In this document: piece after piece, positions 8,684-17,143 of the stretch
How the letters are laid out: the number at the start of each line of letters is the position of its first letter
Numbering within the stretch: position 1 is the stretch's first letter
Assembly (NCBI RefSeq): GCF_015461805.1
Contig: NZ_JACVZE010000001.1
Location: 992,001 to 1,056,000, forward strand
DNA length: 64,000 nucleotides
Source of the DNA: Pseudomonas pisciculturae
GTDB taxonomy: Bacteria; Pseudomonadota; Gammaproteobacteria; Pseudomonadales; Pseudomonadaceae
Direction of reading: 5' to 3'
Program-made: the position numbers and the translations under genes
Notes under the pieces: generated by a model
What the model saw: the letters and a program-made list of their open reading frames with translations, nothing else
Told to the model about the DNA's origin: nothing
The model's database searches: none

Positions 8684-8776
8684 TGTGGCGAGGGAGCTTG
8701 CTCCCGTTCGGCTGCGTAGCAGTCGTAGAGCTTGGGACCGCTGCGCGGTCCAACGGGAGCAAGCTCCCTCGCCACA
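8684..8776. repeat. REP pair inside the kdp operon (kdpB/kdpC gap)
   Basis: TGTGGCGAGGGAGCTTGCTC at the left and GAGCAAGCTCCCTCGCCACA at the right are exact complements. Between them is a smaller GGACCGCTGCGCGGTCC hairpin. The stem ends 24 bp before the kdpC start codon. Confidence 0.9.
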
Positions 8777-8800
8777 AGGTTTCTCGACTGACTAGAGGAA

Positions 8801-9352
8801 ATGAACATGACAACTATCGTCCGCCCGGCCCTGAGCCTGTTGGTCCTCATGACCCTGATCACCGGCGTCGCTTACCCCCTGGTGGTGACTGGCGTCGCCC
8901 AAGTTGCCTTCCCCGACCAGGCCAACGGCAGCCTGGTGCGCGACGCCAGTGGCAAGGTGCGCGGCTCCAGCTTGATCGCCCAGGATTTTACCGGTGATGG
9001 CTGGTTCCACCCGCGCCCATCAGCCGGCGCTTTTGCGACGGTTTCCAGTAGCGCCAGCAACCTTGGCCCGAGTAACCCGGCATTGGCGACGCGCATTTTT
9101 GACGATGCCAGTAAACAGCTGGTTCCAGGCCAGGGGCCGGTACCTTTGGCGTTGTTGACTACCTCCGGTAGCGGTCTTGATCCACACTTGCCACCGCAGG
9201 CGATTGCCTATCAACTGGCGCGAGTGGCGGCGGCGCGGAATGTGCCGGTGTCGACCTTGCAGCGGTTGCTGGATGAGCACATCGAAAGCCCGTTGGTGGG
9301 GCCGCCGGTGGTGAATGTGCTGGCGCTGAACATGGCCCTGGAAAAACTGTAA
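8801..9352 (+). CDS. kdpC: KdpC, accessory subunit of the Kdp ATPase
   Basis: The 183-residue protein has one N-terminal transmembrane helix (about residues 8-28, [20 protein letters not shown]) and a periplasmic domain. That domain carries the conserved [16 protein letters not shown] and [15 protein letters not shown] motifs of KdpC. It assembles with KdpA and KdpB and raises nucleotide affinity of the complex. An in-frame second ATG at 8807 could also be used. It lies between two REP pairs, so transcript stability upstream and downstream may differ. Confidence 0.96.
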   Translation: MNMTTIVRPALSLLVLMTLITGVAYPLVVTGVAQVAFPDQANGSLVRDASGKVRGSSLIAQDFTGDGWFHPRPSAGAFATVSSSASNLGPSNPALATRIFDDASKQLVPGQGPVPLALLTTSGSGLDPHLPPQAIAYQLARVAAARNVPVSTLQRLLDEHIESPLVGPPVVNVLALNMALEKL

Positions 9353-9358
9353 CCCTCT

Positions 9359-9447
9359 GTGGGAGGGGGCTTGCCCCCGATTGGGGTGGGTCAGCCAGCA
9401 TATTTGTTACTGATACACCGCTATCGGGGGCAAGCCCCCTCCCACAT
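9359..9447. repeat. REP pair between kdpC and kdpD
   Basis: GTGGGAGGGGGCTTGCCCC at the left pairs with GGGGCAAGCCCCCTCCCAC at the right, spaced by about 50 bp. It ends about 40 bp before kdpD. Its place between transporter and sensor genes could lower the expression of kdpDE relative to kdpFABC. Confidence 0.9.
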
Positions 9448-9489
9448 TAGATCTCCAGTGCATTTGAAATTTTGAAGGAACCCCCCAGC

Positions 9490-12141
9490 ATGAGCGACTC
9501 CGGCCGCGCCGATGCCCTGCTAGCCGATCTGCCCCGCAACGGCCGTGGCCGGCTTAAAGTTTTTCTCGGCGCTGCGCCCGGGGTGGGCAAGACCTACGCC
9601 ATGCTCCAGGCCGCTCACACCCAGCTGCGCCAGGGCGTCAAATTGGTCGCCGGAGTGGTCGAAACCCACGGGCGCGCCGAGACCGAAGCCTTGCTCAGCG
9701 GCCTGCCACAACAGCCGTTGCTGCGCAGCGAATACCGTGGCGTGATGCTCGAAGAGATGGACCTCGACGGCCTGCTCGCCGCCAAGCCCAAGCTGGTGCT
9801 CGTGGACGAGTTGGCCCACAGCAACGCCCCCGGCAGCCGTCATGAAAAGCGTTGGCAAGATATCCAAGAATTGCTCGCCGCTGGCATCAACGTGTTCACC
9901 ACGGTCAACGTCCAGCACCTGGAAAGCCTCAACGACCAAGTGCGCGGCATCACCGGTGTGCAGGTGCGTGAGACCTTGCCCGACTGGGTGCTGCAAGAGG
10001 CCGACGAACTGCTGCTGATCGATCTGCCATCGCGAGAACTGTTGGAGCGTCTGCGCGACGGCAAAGTCTATGTGCCGGAACAGGCCCGCGCGGCCATCGA
10101 TGCATTCTTCACCCAAACCAACCTGATGGCCCTGCGCGAACTGGCGATGCAAACCGCCGCCGCCCACGTCGATGATGATTTGGCCCAAGGCTATCGCCAA
10201 CTCGGCCAGGCGGCTCCGGCCGTTCGCGGCCGCTTGCTGGTGGGCGTGGACGGCGATGCCCAGGCCGAACGCCTGGTGCGTCATGCGAGCCGCGTGGCCC
10301 AACGGCGACATTTGCCGTGGAGCCTGGTGCATATCGACAACGGTGGTGCGCGGGATGAGCAGTCGCGGCTGCGCCTGCAAAATGCCCAGCAACTGGCCGA
10401 GCGCCTGGGTGGGGAAGTGGTGTTGCTGCGCGCAGGGGAGGTGGCCAAAACGCTCATCCAGCACGCCGCTGAGCGCCGTGCCAGCCTACTGTTGGTGGGG
10501 CAGTCGCGGATGCGCTGGCGGCGTCGACTGTTTGGTGGCGGGTTGGCGGCGCGGTTGTTGCGCAATGCCCGGGGCCTGGAAATCAACGTCCTCGACAGCG
10601 ACGACATCCCCGCACCGCCGCGCTTGCCGGATGTGCGCGGGCTGGTGTGGTTCGACTACGGCCTGGCGGTGGTGGCGACGGTCGTGGCGGCGGCGGTGGC
10701 GTGGGCGGTATCCAGCGTATTGCCGCTGCCGAATATCTCTCTGGTCTTCCTCGCTGCCGTGTTGCTGGTGGCCGTGCGCAGCAGCTTGGGGCCGTCCCTG
10801 GTGTGCGCAGCGTTGTCGTTCATGACCTACGACTTCCTGTTTATCCCGCCGAATTTCTCTTTCGCCATCCAGCGCGAAGAGGACGTGCTGACGCTGTTGT
10901 TTTTCCTGTTGATGGCGGCGCTCACCGGTAACCTGGCTGCCCGTCAGCGTCGACAGTTGCAGGCACTGCGCGATACCCAGGAAGAAACCAGCGAACTGCT
11001 CGACCTGTCGCGCAAACTCACCGCCGCCACCGACCGCCAAGCGGTGATCAGCGCGGCGGCCCATCATCTGGAAGGCTGGAGCGACCTGGAACTGTGCCTG
11101 GTCAATCGCGATGGCCAAGGCGCTTGGACAGTCGAAACCGGCGCGCCGCTGACCCTCACCGAAGCCGAACGCGCCGCCGCCGACTGGGCCTGGCAGCACG
11201 ATCAACCGGCGGGCAAGGGCACCGGCACGCTGCCCTTTGGGCGTTGGTGGTGGTGGCCGTTATCGGGTGAAGAGGGGCCGCTGGGTTTGCTCGGTGTCAG
11301 CCCCAAGCCCGGGCTGGAATTAAGCGGGCAACGGCGCCGTTTGTTGACCGCCTTGAGCCAGCCCCTGGCCCAGGCACTGGCGCGGGCGCAACTGGCGCAG
11401 GAGTTGGAATCTGCCCGGCTGCACGGCGAAACCGAGCAACTGCGCAGTGCCTTGCTGGCATCGGTATCCCACGATTTGCGCACGCCGCTGACCGCCATGC
11501 GCGGCAGCATCGACAGCCTGCTGGCCCTCGGTGAAGCCATCCCCTTGGAAGACCGTCGCGAATTGCTCGAAGGCACCCGCGATGAAGCCGAGCGGCTCGA
11601 CCGTTACATCCAGAACCTGTTGGACATGACCCGCCTCGGTCATGGCGCCTTGAAACTCGCACGGGATTGGGTGTCGCCCGGCGATATCGTCGGCAGCGCC
11701 CTCGGCCGTCTGCGCGCAGTGCTGGCGCCCTTGCAGGTGCGCGCCGAGGTGCCTGCGCAGTTGCCCTTGTTGTATGTGCACGCGGCGTTGATCGAGCAAG
11801 CGCTGGTCAATGTGCTGGAAAACGCCGCGCGATTTTCACCCGCCCACGGGCGTTTGCAGGTGAGTGCTGGCGTGGCGGATAACCAGCTGTTTTTCGCTGT
11901 GGCCGATGAAGGGCCGGGCATTCCCGAGGACGAGCGCGCAAAGATCTTCGACATGTTCTACACCGCCGCACGCGGCGACCGGGGCGGGCAGGGCACCGGC
12001 CTCGGCCTGGCGATCTGCCAGGGCATGGTCGGCGCTCACGGCGGGCATATCAGCGTGGCCGATGGCATTGAAGGGCGCGGCACCTGCATCACCTTGTTCC
12101 TGCCCTTGCCGACTCAGCCTGGCCTGGAGCGCGAGGCATGA
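9490..12141 (+). CDS. kdpD: KdpD, osmosensitive K+ sensor histidine kinase
   Basis: The 883-residue protein is close in size to E. coli KdpD. Domains in order: an N-terminal KdpD domain with Walker A GAAPGVGKT (residues 27-35) and LVDELAHSNAPGSRH; a universal-stress-protein domain (about 250-370); four membrane helices (about 395-495); a GAF-like region; a dimerisation/phosphoacceptor domain with SHDLRTPLT (His661); and an ATPase domain with DEGPGIP and GTGLGLAI. It phosphorylates KdpE in response to low K+ or osmotic stress. I chose the ATG at 9490, which follows GAAGGA, over an upstream TTG at 9472. Confidence 0.96.
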   Translation: MSDSGRADALLADLPRNGRGRLKVFLGAAPGVGKTYAMLQAAHTQLRQGVKLVAGVVETHGRAETEALLSGLPQQPLLRSEYRGVMLEEMDLDGLLAAKPKLVLVDELAHSNAPGSRHEKRWQDIQELLAAGINVFTTVNVQHLESLNDQVRGITGVQVRETLPDWVLQEADELLLIDLPSRELLERLRDGKVYVPEQARAAIDAFFTQTNLMALRELAMQTAAAHVDDDLAQGYRQLGQAAPAVRGRLLVGVDGDAQAERLVRHASRVAQRRHLPWSLVHIDNGGARDEQSRLRLQNAQQLAERLGGEVVLLRAGEVAKTLIQHAAERRASLLLVGQSRMRWRRRLFGGGLAARLLRNARGLEINVLDSDDIPAPPRLPDVRGLVWFDYGLAVVATVVAAAVAWAVSSVLPLPNISLVFLAAVLLVAVRSSLGPSLVCAALSFMTYDFLFIPPNFSFAIQREEDVLTLLFFLLMAALTGNLAARQRRQLQALRDTQEETSELLDLSRKLTAATDRQAVISAAAHHLEGWSDLELCLVNRDGQGAWTVETGAPLTLTEAERAAADWAWQHDQPAGKGTGTLPFGRWWWWPLSGEEGPLGLLGVSPKPGLELSGQRRRLLTALSQPLAQALARAQLAQELESARLHGETEQLRSALLASVSHDLRTPLTAMRGSIDSLLALGEAIPLEDRRELLEGTRDEAERLDRYIQNLLDMTRLGHGALKLARDWVSPGDIVGSALGRLRAVLAPLQVRAEVPAQLPLLYVHAALIEQALVNVLENAARFSPAHGRLQVSAGVADNQLFFAVADEGPGIPEDERAKIFDMFYTAARGDRGGQGTGLGLAICQGMVGAHGGHISVADGIEGRGTCITLFLPLPTQPGLEREA

Positions 12142-12178
12142 GCTACCCTGTTTTCTTCAACGATTTTGATTGGACACC

Positions 12179-12868
12179 ATGAGCCAGACCGCGACGATTT
12201 TGGTCATTGATGACGAACCGCAGATCCGTAAATTCCTGCGCATCAGCCTGGCCTCCCAAGGCTATAAGGTGATCGAGGCCGGCACCGGCAACGAGGGCCT
12301 GGCCCAGGCCGCGTTGAGCAAGCCGGACCTGTTGGTGCTCGACCTCGGCCTGCCGGACATGGACGGCCAGCAGGTGCTGCGCGAGTTTCGCGAGTGGTCG
12401 AGCGTGCCAGTGTTGGTGCTGTCGGTACGGGCCAGCGAAGGGCAGAAAGTCGAAGCCCTGGATGGCGGCGCCAATGACTACGTGACCAAGCCGTTTGGCA
12501 TCCAGGAATTTCTCGCCCGCGTGCGCGCTTTACTGCGTCAGGCGCCGGCAGGCGAAGCCCAAGAGGCGGCCTTGCTCTTCGGCCCTCTGACGGTCGACCT
12601 GGCCTACCGCCGTGTGCTGCTGGACGGCGCCGAAGTGGCGCTCACGCGTAAGGAATACGCAGTGCTGGCGCAACTGGCCCGGCACCCGGGGCGGGTGATT
12701 ACCCAGCAGCAACTGCTCAAGGATATCTGGGGGCCGACCCATACCGAGGACAGTCACTACCTGCGGATTGTGGTGGGGCATTTGCGCCAGAAACTGGCGG
12801 ATGATCCTACTCAGCCGAGGTTTATCGTGACGGAGGCAGGGGTGGGGTATCGGTTGTTGAGTGCCTAG
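12179..12868 (+). CDS. kdpE: KdpE, response regulator of the kdp operon
   Basis: The 229-residue OmpR/PhoB-type regulator has a receiver domain (residues about 6-117; Asp55 is the phosphorylation site in LVLDLGLPD, with VTKPFG providing the conserved Lys). It ends in a winged-helix DNA-binding domain (about 130-227, with RKEYAVLAQLARHPGRVIT and EDSHYLRIVVGHLRQKL). It activates kdpFABC when phosphorylated by KdpD. The gap to kdpD is 37 bp. I take the ATG at 12179, since the upstream TTG lacks a ribosome binding site. The direct repeats at 4679-4732 are its candidate binding sites. Confidence 0.96.
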   Translation: MSQTATILVIDDEPQIRKFLRISLASQGYKVIEAGTGNEGLAQAALSKPDLLVLDLGLPDMDGQQVLREFREWSSVPVLVLSVRASEGQKVEALDGGANDYVTKPFGIQEFLARVRALLRQAPAGEAQEAALLFGPLTVDLAYRRVLLDGAEVALTRKEYAVLAQLARHPGRVITQQQLLKDIWGPTHTEDSHYLRIVVGHLRQKLADDPTQPRFIVTEAGVGYRLLSA

Positions 12869-12885
12869 ATTTGTGGTGCCTGGTC

Positions 12886-12995
12886 GGGCCTCATCGGGGG
12901 CAAGTCGAATCGTCGCACCGCCCCTCCCACATTAACTGCGTACTACCTGAAGAAATGCGGTCAAGTGTGGGAGGGGGCTTGCCCCCGATGGGGCC
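12886..12995. repeat. REP pair with a variant left arm
   Basis: The right arm is the standard GTGGGAGGGGGCTTGCCCC form. The left arm reads GGGGGCAAG, then a segment TCGAATCGTCGCACCG, then CCCCTCCCACA. In other copies in this window CAAG joins directly to CCCCCTCCCAC, so this copy carries an insertion of about 16 bp in the core. It lies between the convergent kdpE and patatin genes. Confidence 0.75.
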
Positions 12996-13014
12996 ATCAG
13001 CAACACCAAAAATC

Positions 13015-14052
13015 TCAGTGCTGCTCACTCTCATACCGATCCAATGTATCACTGGCAATCTCGCGCCCCAACGCGATCAACTCCGGCGCCTTGTAAAACT
13101 CGAAAAACCGGCACACCCGCTTCGGCACGTTGATCAATACATCCGGCGGGTACCCGGCGATTTTGTACTGCGCCAGTGAGGTCTGCATCACCTCGAAGCT
13201 CTGGTTGATCAAATCCAGCAGCGACGCCGGCCCGACGTTATCGATGATGAACGAACCGGTTGCCGATTTTGGCGCGCCTTGTTTTTCCGGTGCGGCGGCC
13301 GGCTGTTGGCATTCGGGTTCGGCAGAGTCCAGCCATGGGTTGATCTCTGCCGCCTCAGCCAGCAAGGCTTCTTGCTCCAGTTTCATCAACTGCTCGGCTT
13401 GCTTGCGCCGAAACGGCAGGTGCGAACCCAGTGATTTCGCCAAATTGTTGAAGCGACTCTTGAACGCCGGCGGGCGCTGGATCACCGGCAAGTGATAGTG
13501 CTTCTGGTTGGTGGCGTTGAGGTTGACCGCGATGATCAAATCGCAGTGGCTCGACACCACTGGCACGATGGGCAGCGGGTTGAGCAGGCCGCCGTCCACC
13601 AGCATACGGTTGCCCTGCATCACTGGGGTGAACAGGCTGGGGATCGCCGCCGAGGCGCGCATGGCCTGGTGCAGGCAGCCTTCCTGGAACCAGATTTCCT
13701 GTTGATTGGTGAGGTCGGTGGCGACGGCGGTGTACGGGATGCGCAGTTCCTCGATGTTGAGTTCGCCGACGATCTTGCGGATCTGCCCGAAGACCTTCTC
13801 GCCGCGAATCGCCCCCAAGCGGAAACTCACGTCCACCAGACGCAATACGTCGAGGTAGTCGAGGCTTTCGATCCAGTTTCGATACTCATCCAGTTTGCCG
13901 GCGGCGTAAATCCCGCCCACCACGGCCCCCATGGAACAACCGGCGACACAGGCGATGTCGTAGCCGCGGCGCTCGATCTCTTCGATCACCCCGATATGGG
14001 CGTAACCTCGGGCGCCACCGGAGCCGAGTACCAAGGCAACACGTTTTTTCAT
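13015..14052 (-). CDS. Patatin-like phospholipase (RssA type)
   Basis: The 345-residue protein has a patatin domain in the first 190 residues. The oxyanion loop GSGGARGYAHIG lies near the N terminus, the nucleophile serine is in GCSMGA, and the catalytic aspartate is in LVDGGLLNPLP. This Ser-Asp dyad hydrolyses acyl esters. The C-terminal 150 residues are charged and variable, with no domain I recognise. The start at MKKRVAL follows GGAAGG and removes an 11-codon extension. The RssA/YchK family is cytoplasmic, and its in vivo substrate is generally not established. It converges on kdpE with a REP pair between. Confidence 0.88.
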   Translation of the reverse strand: MKKRVALVLGSGGARGYAHIGVIEEIERRGYDIACVAGCSMGAVVGGIYAAGKLDEYRNWIESLDYLDVLRLVDVSFRLGAIRGEKVFGQIRKIVGELNIEELRIPYTAVATDLTNQQEIWFQEGCLHQAMRASAAIPSLFTPVMQGNRMLVDGGLLNPLPIVPVVSSHCDLIIAVNLNATNQKHYHLPVIQRPPAFKSRFNNLAKSLGSHLPFRRKQAEQLMKLEQEALLAEAAEINPWLDSAEPECQQPAAAPEKQGAPKSATGSFIIDNVGPASLLDLINQSFEVMQTSLAQYKIAGYPPDVLINVPKRVCRFFEFYKAPELIALGREIASDTLDRYESEQH

Positions 14053-14270
14053 GGTCCATGTCCTTCCCAAGGCAGGCGCCCACAATGCACCTATTGAGGG
14101 GCCCGCTTCAATCGCTGGTGGTGTCTATACTATTTTTCCAGAGTAGCCGTGGTACTCGGGTATGCTCTGGCAATAGGTACGATCGATTTCAGGCTAAGGA
14201 CAAGGCACTTTTCCATGTAGGCAACGTCTACAACGTACGACTGTTTTTTCTTTATTTTGAGGTGTCATCG

Positions 14271-14549
14271 ATGAAAGCCTGGATGTGTGTGCCTGTGATC
14301 GTGTTGGCCCTGGCTGGTTGTGCCGGGAAAACCGCGTACCGCGACAGCTGCGGCACCCAATTGGACGCCGCGTGGCATGAGCTGGACCTGGCCAAGGCCG
14401 AAGGTTTCGCCGGCACGGTGAGCTACTCCAAGGCCCTGTCCCTGTTGACTGGCGCCAAGACTCAACAGCAATTTGAAGCGTTTGAAGGCTGTGCCAATAA
14501 GGCCGAGAAAGCGCGGTTCTACATTCGTGAGTCCCGCGCCGGGCGTTGA
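14271..14549 (+). CDS. Small lipoprotein, conserved hypothetical
   Basis: The 92-residue product starts MKAWMCVPVIVLALAGCAGK, a lipoprotein signal peptide with lipobox LAGC, so Cys17 should be lipidated. The mature part holds two further cysteines (SCGTQ and EGCANK) that could form a disulfide, and a helical, charged body. I chose the ATG at 14271 because GAGGTG sits 7 bp upstream; the longer frame starting at 14058 would bury the signal peptide. The function is not known. It is 44 bp upstream of the CHAD gene on the same strand and may be co-transcribed with it. Confidence 0.75.
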   Translation: MKAWMCVPVIVLALAGCAGKTAYRDSCGTQLDAAWHELDLAKAEGFAGTVSYSKALSLLTGAKTQQQFEAFEGCANKAEKARFYIRESRAGR

Positions 14550-14593
14550 CCTGTAGCGGCGGGTAGGATTTTTCATCAGCAGGTGGGGGCAGG

Positions 14594-15355
14594 ATGTCAG
14601 CGTTGGTCGATCAGTTAGTCGCTCAGGTCATCGGCCTGGAAGTAGGGTTACTGAGCTGCCAGGCTCGCCTCGCCGCCATCACCGATGATGAGGCCCTGCA
14701 CGACCTGCGCACGACGGTGCGCCGCCTGCGCAGCTTGTTGCGCCCTCTGCGGGGTTTGCCGGGGGTCGAGCAGCTTGAGCTGGCCGCCAGCACGGTTGGC
14801 CAATTGACTACGCCGCTACGCGACCGCGAGGTGCTGGCGGCGTATTTGCATCAGCATGGCTACCATGACGCAGCGAACCGTCGCCTGCGCCTGCAACCCG
14901 ACGCCTATCGCCATGTGGCGCAGAGCCCTGAGCTGGCGCATCTGCTGCTTATTCTCGACGCTTTCCCGCGTTTTGTCCGCGCCTCCCAACATCAGAAGTT
15001 GCTCAAGGGCCTGCGCCCGCGCATCGAGAAGCGTCTTGCGAAGCAATGGCAAAAACTCGATGAAGCGCTTAAAGACCCCGGTCATGATCGCCACCGCCTG
15101 CGGTTATTGATCAAGCGCGTGCGTTATGCCGCCGAAGCCTATCCCGAACTGGACAAGCTTCCCGCCAACGCCATGTCTCACCTCAAAAAAGCCCAAGGCG
15201 CCCTGGGTGACTGGCACGACTGCTGGCAGTGGCTGGCCCAGGCCGAACATCAGCCGGATCTGCAGCCCTGCGTGGCCATATGGCAGCGCACCATGGCCAA
15301 GGCCGAAGGGCGGTCCGATCGTGTGCTGGATAAACTCAGCGCTACTTGTTTCTAG
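14594..15355 (+). CDS. CHAD domain-containing protein
   Basis: The 253-residue protein is alpha-helical and histidine/arginine-rich. It has the CHAD signature of paired basic helices: LHDLRTTVRRLRSLLRPL near residue 36 and HDRHRLRLLIKRVRYAAEAY near residue 160. CHAD domains bind polyphosphate and often target proteins to polyphosphate granules; many are fused to CYTH (thiamine triphosphatase) domains, but no CYTH part is present here. The stretch KAQGALGDWHD is also typical of the family. A role in phosphate or polyphosphate handling is inferred. The ribosome binding site is weak (GGGGGCAGG). Confidence 0.85.
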   Translation: MSALVDQLVAQVIGLEVGLLSCQARLAAITDDEALHDLRTTVRRLRSLLRPLRGLPGVEQLELAASTVGQLTTPLRDREVLAAYLHQHGYHDAANRRLRLQPDAYRHVAQSPELAHLLLILDAFPRFVRASQHQKLLKGLRPRIEKRLAKQWQKLDEALKDPGHDRHRLRLLIKRVRYAAEAYPELDKLPANAMSHLKKAQGALGDWHDCWQWLAQAEHQPDLQPCVAIWQRTMAKAEGRSDRVLDKLSATCF

Positions 15356-15445
15356 ATCTGTCCGGTTTTTGGCCGGAATAAGCGCTGTGCCTGGCGGGTG
15401 CGATGGTTAAGATCCTCCCTCTGTTCTGATTGATGTGAGGTCGCC

Positions 15446-16243
15446 ATGCGCTTTAGTGATTTGCTCGACGCCGCCCGTAGCAACCCGCTGGATGTCACCA
15501 TTCCCGCCGGATGGGCCCAGGGCCGTGCCTCGTTCGGTGGCCTGGTGGCCGCATTGCAATACGAAGCCTTGCGCGCCGAGGTCCCGGCTGATCGCAGCCT
15601 GCGCTCGCTGGCGATCACTTTTGTCGGCCCGGTTGCGCCGGATGTACCGGCCAGTTATCAAGTTGAAGTACTGCGCGAAGGCAAGGCAGTCAGCCAATTG
15701 CTCGGCCGAGTCGTGCAGAACGGCGAAGTCGCGACCCTGGTACAAGCCAGTTTTGGTGCGCCTCGCGAATCCGAGATCGACGTCGCCGCAGAACCTGCGC
15801 CAGTGTTCAAGCATTGGGATGAATGCCAGGAGCTGCCCTACATCAAAGGCGTCACCCCGGAATTCATGCGACACCTGGCGATGCGCTGGAGCGTTGGCGG
15901 CTTGCCATTTACCGGCAATAAATCCCGCGACATGGGCGGCTGGGTACGCCTGCGGGGGGATGTGAAAGAAGAACCGCTGACCGAGGCGCATATCCTCGCG
16001 TTGGTCGATGCCTGGCCGCCTTCGGTGCTACCGCATCTGAAGAAACCAGCACCCGGCAGTACGCTGACCTGGACCATCGAATTTATCCAGCCCTTGCACG
16101 ACCTCACCACGCTCGACTGGTGCCAATACCAAGTCAGCATCGAACATGCTCGTGATGGCTATGGTCATGCTGCTGCTGCACTCTGGAGCCCGACTGGTGA
16201 GTTGATCGCGATCAGCCGCCAGACTGTGGTGGTGTTTGGCTGA
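15446..16243 (+). CDS. Acyl-CoA thioesterase family protein (double hotdog)
   Basis: The 265-residue protein has an N-terminal hotdog half (about 1-110) with WAQGRASFGGLVAALQYEAL, the pattern in which the central helix packs on the sheet. A second hotdog half (about 140-263) contains FTGNKSRDMGGWVRLR and LTWTIEFIQPL. The layout is that of the TesB-like thioesterase family that hydrolyses medium or long acyl-CoA. The actual substrate is not visible. The gene is alone between the CHAD gene and a convergent small membrane-protein gene. The GAGG ribosome site lies 8 bp upstream. Confidence 0.85.
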   Translation: MRFSDLLDAARSNPLDVTIPAGWAQGRASFGGLVAALQYEALRAEVPADRSLRSLAITFVGPVAPDVPASYQVEVLREGKAVSQLLGRVVQNGEVATLVQASFGAPRESEIDVAAEPAPVFKHWDECQELPYIKGVTPEFMRHLAMRWSVGGLPFTGNKSRDMGGWVRLRGDVKEEPLTEAHILALVDAWPPSVLPHLKKPAPGSTLTWTIEFIQPLHDLTTLDWCQYQVSIEHARDGYGHAAAALWSPTGELIAISRQTVVVFG

Positions 16244-16246
16244 ATC

Positions 16247-16498
16247 TCAAAAGTGTTGGCCGTGCAGAGTTTCCAGCTTGCGGCCGTGGCGTTGCAGCAC
16301 CACGCCGGCCAGTACACCGACAACGCCTACGGCAATGCTGCCTGCACTCAGGCTGAACACACCGGAGGCGATCAATAGAACGCCAATGATCAACAGCGGC
16401 GCAGCGATCAGCTGCAGCCCGAGGTTGGTCGGGTGCTTGTGGCTTTGCGGCTGGATGCGCCATTGCCAGGCTGGGAAGTTGGGGTGACGTTTGCCCAT
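16247..16498 (-). CDS. Small conserved membrane protein, unknown function
   Basis: The 83-residue protein begins MGKRHPNFPAWQWRIQP, a hydrophilic N terminus, and has two hydrophobic helices (LGLQLIAAPLLIIGVLLIAS and VGVVGVLAGVVLQR). It is followed by a basic tail. I know similar small proteins in pseudomonads but not what they do. The ATG follows AGAGGA. It converges on the thioesterase gene with 3 bp between the stop codons. Confidence 0.7.
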   Translation of the reverse strand: MGKRHPNFPAWQWRIQPQSHKHPTNLGLQLIAAPLLIIGVLLIASGVFSLSAGSIAVGVVGVLAGVVLQRHGRKLETLHGQHF

Positions 16499-16619
16499 GA
16501 TGGTGAATCCTCTGTCCGTTGAAATGACTTGGGCTGAGTTTAGGTGGGGGCAGGTGGGGTGGCGAATCAAAGCTCGCTATTGGCCTCATAGAGCGTATGC
16601 GTACCCGAGCTAATAAGGG

Positions 16620-17024
16620 CTAGAAAAAATAATCATCTGGGCTGTTCATATAGGCATTCGGGTCGCAAAGTGAAATGTATTCAGCCTTGAATTCGATTAG
16701 AGCGTTTTTATTAGCCGCTTGAAAATGAAACTGACCGTTTATCTTTGTGATACTCACGGTGAAAACTTCACGTAAGGGAATATTTTCTATTTTTAGATCT
16801 CGAATGCCGTGGCAATCAATTCCCATTCTGCAGGTGTTGTAGCCCTTGTCTTCCCATTTTTTTGGTAATGCATCCGGGAATTCAGGAATGTCGAATCCTA
16901 TTCCTAAGGACGGCCGGTCGTTTTCTATCTGCAAGGAAAATAGAGCGATTTTCCCAATTTCTACAGGCTGACTAAATAACTTTTCAAAGAAGATATTTTG
17001 GCCTACTTCTTTCCAGTATTTCAT
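16620..17024 (-). CDS. Putative immunity protein of the Rhs locus, possibly Imm50-like
   Basis: The 134-residue protein is encoded in AT-rich DNA unlike its flanks. It has the pattern SLGIGFDIPEFPDALPKKW followed by CRMGIDCHGIRDLKIENI, which I associate tentatively with the Imm50 family of polymorphic-toxin immunity proteins. AGAGGCAACAG gives a good ribosome binding site. It is the second gene downstream of the Rhs gene, separated from the probable cognate immunity gene by about 119 bp. Such trailing immunity genes are usually orphans left from displaced toxin tails. The family name is uncertain; the immunity role follows from context. Confidence 0.5.
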   Translation of the reverse strand: MKYWKEVGQNIFFEKLFSQPVEIGKIALFSLQIENDRPSLGIGFDIPEFPDALPKKWEDKGYNTCRMGIDCHGIRDLKIENIPLREVFTVSITKINGQFHFQAANKNALIEFKAEYISLCDPNAYMNSPDDYFF

Positions 17025-17143
17025 CTGTTGCCTCTGAAGTGGTGACGTTTTCTGGTTCCGGAAATGCCGTCGTACAGATTACGTATTCAAAGTGAAGGCA
17101 GTATTTTTTTGTGTTTGTCGCCTTTTGGTTTTTTGCAGGGAGA

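Noticed and set aside
9520..11205. Two long minus-strand frames antisense to kdpD (9520-10464 and 10486-11205)
   Set aside because: Both are fully inside kdpD and look like codon-bias shadows.
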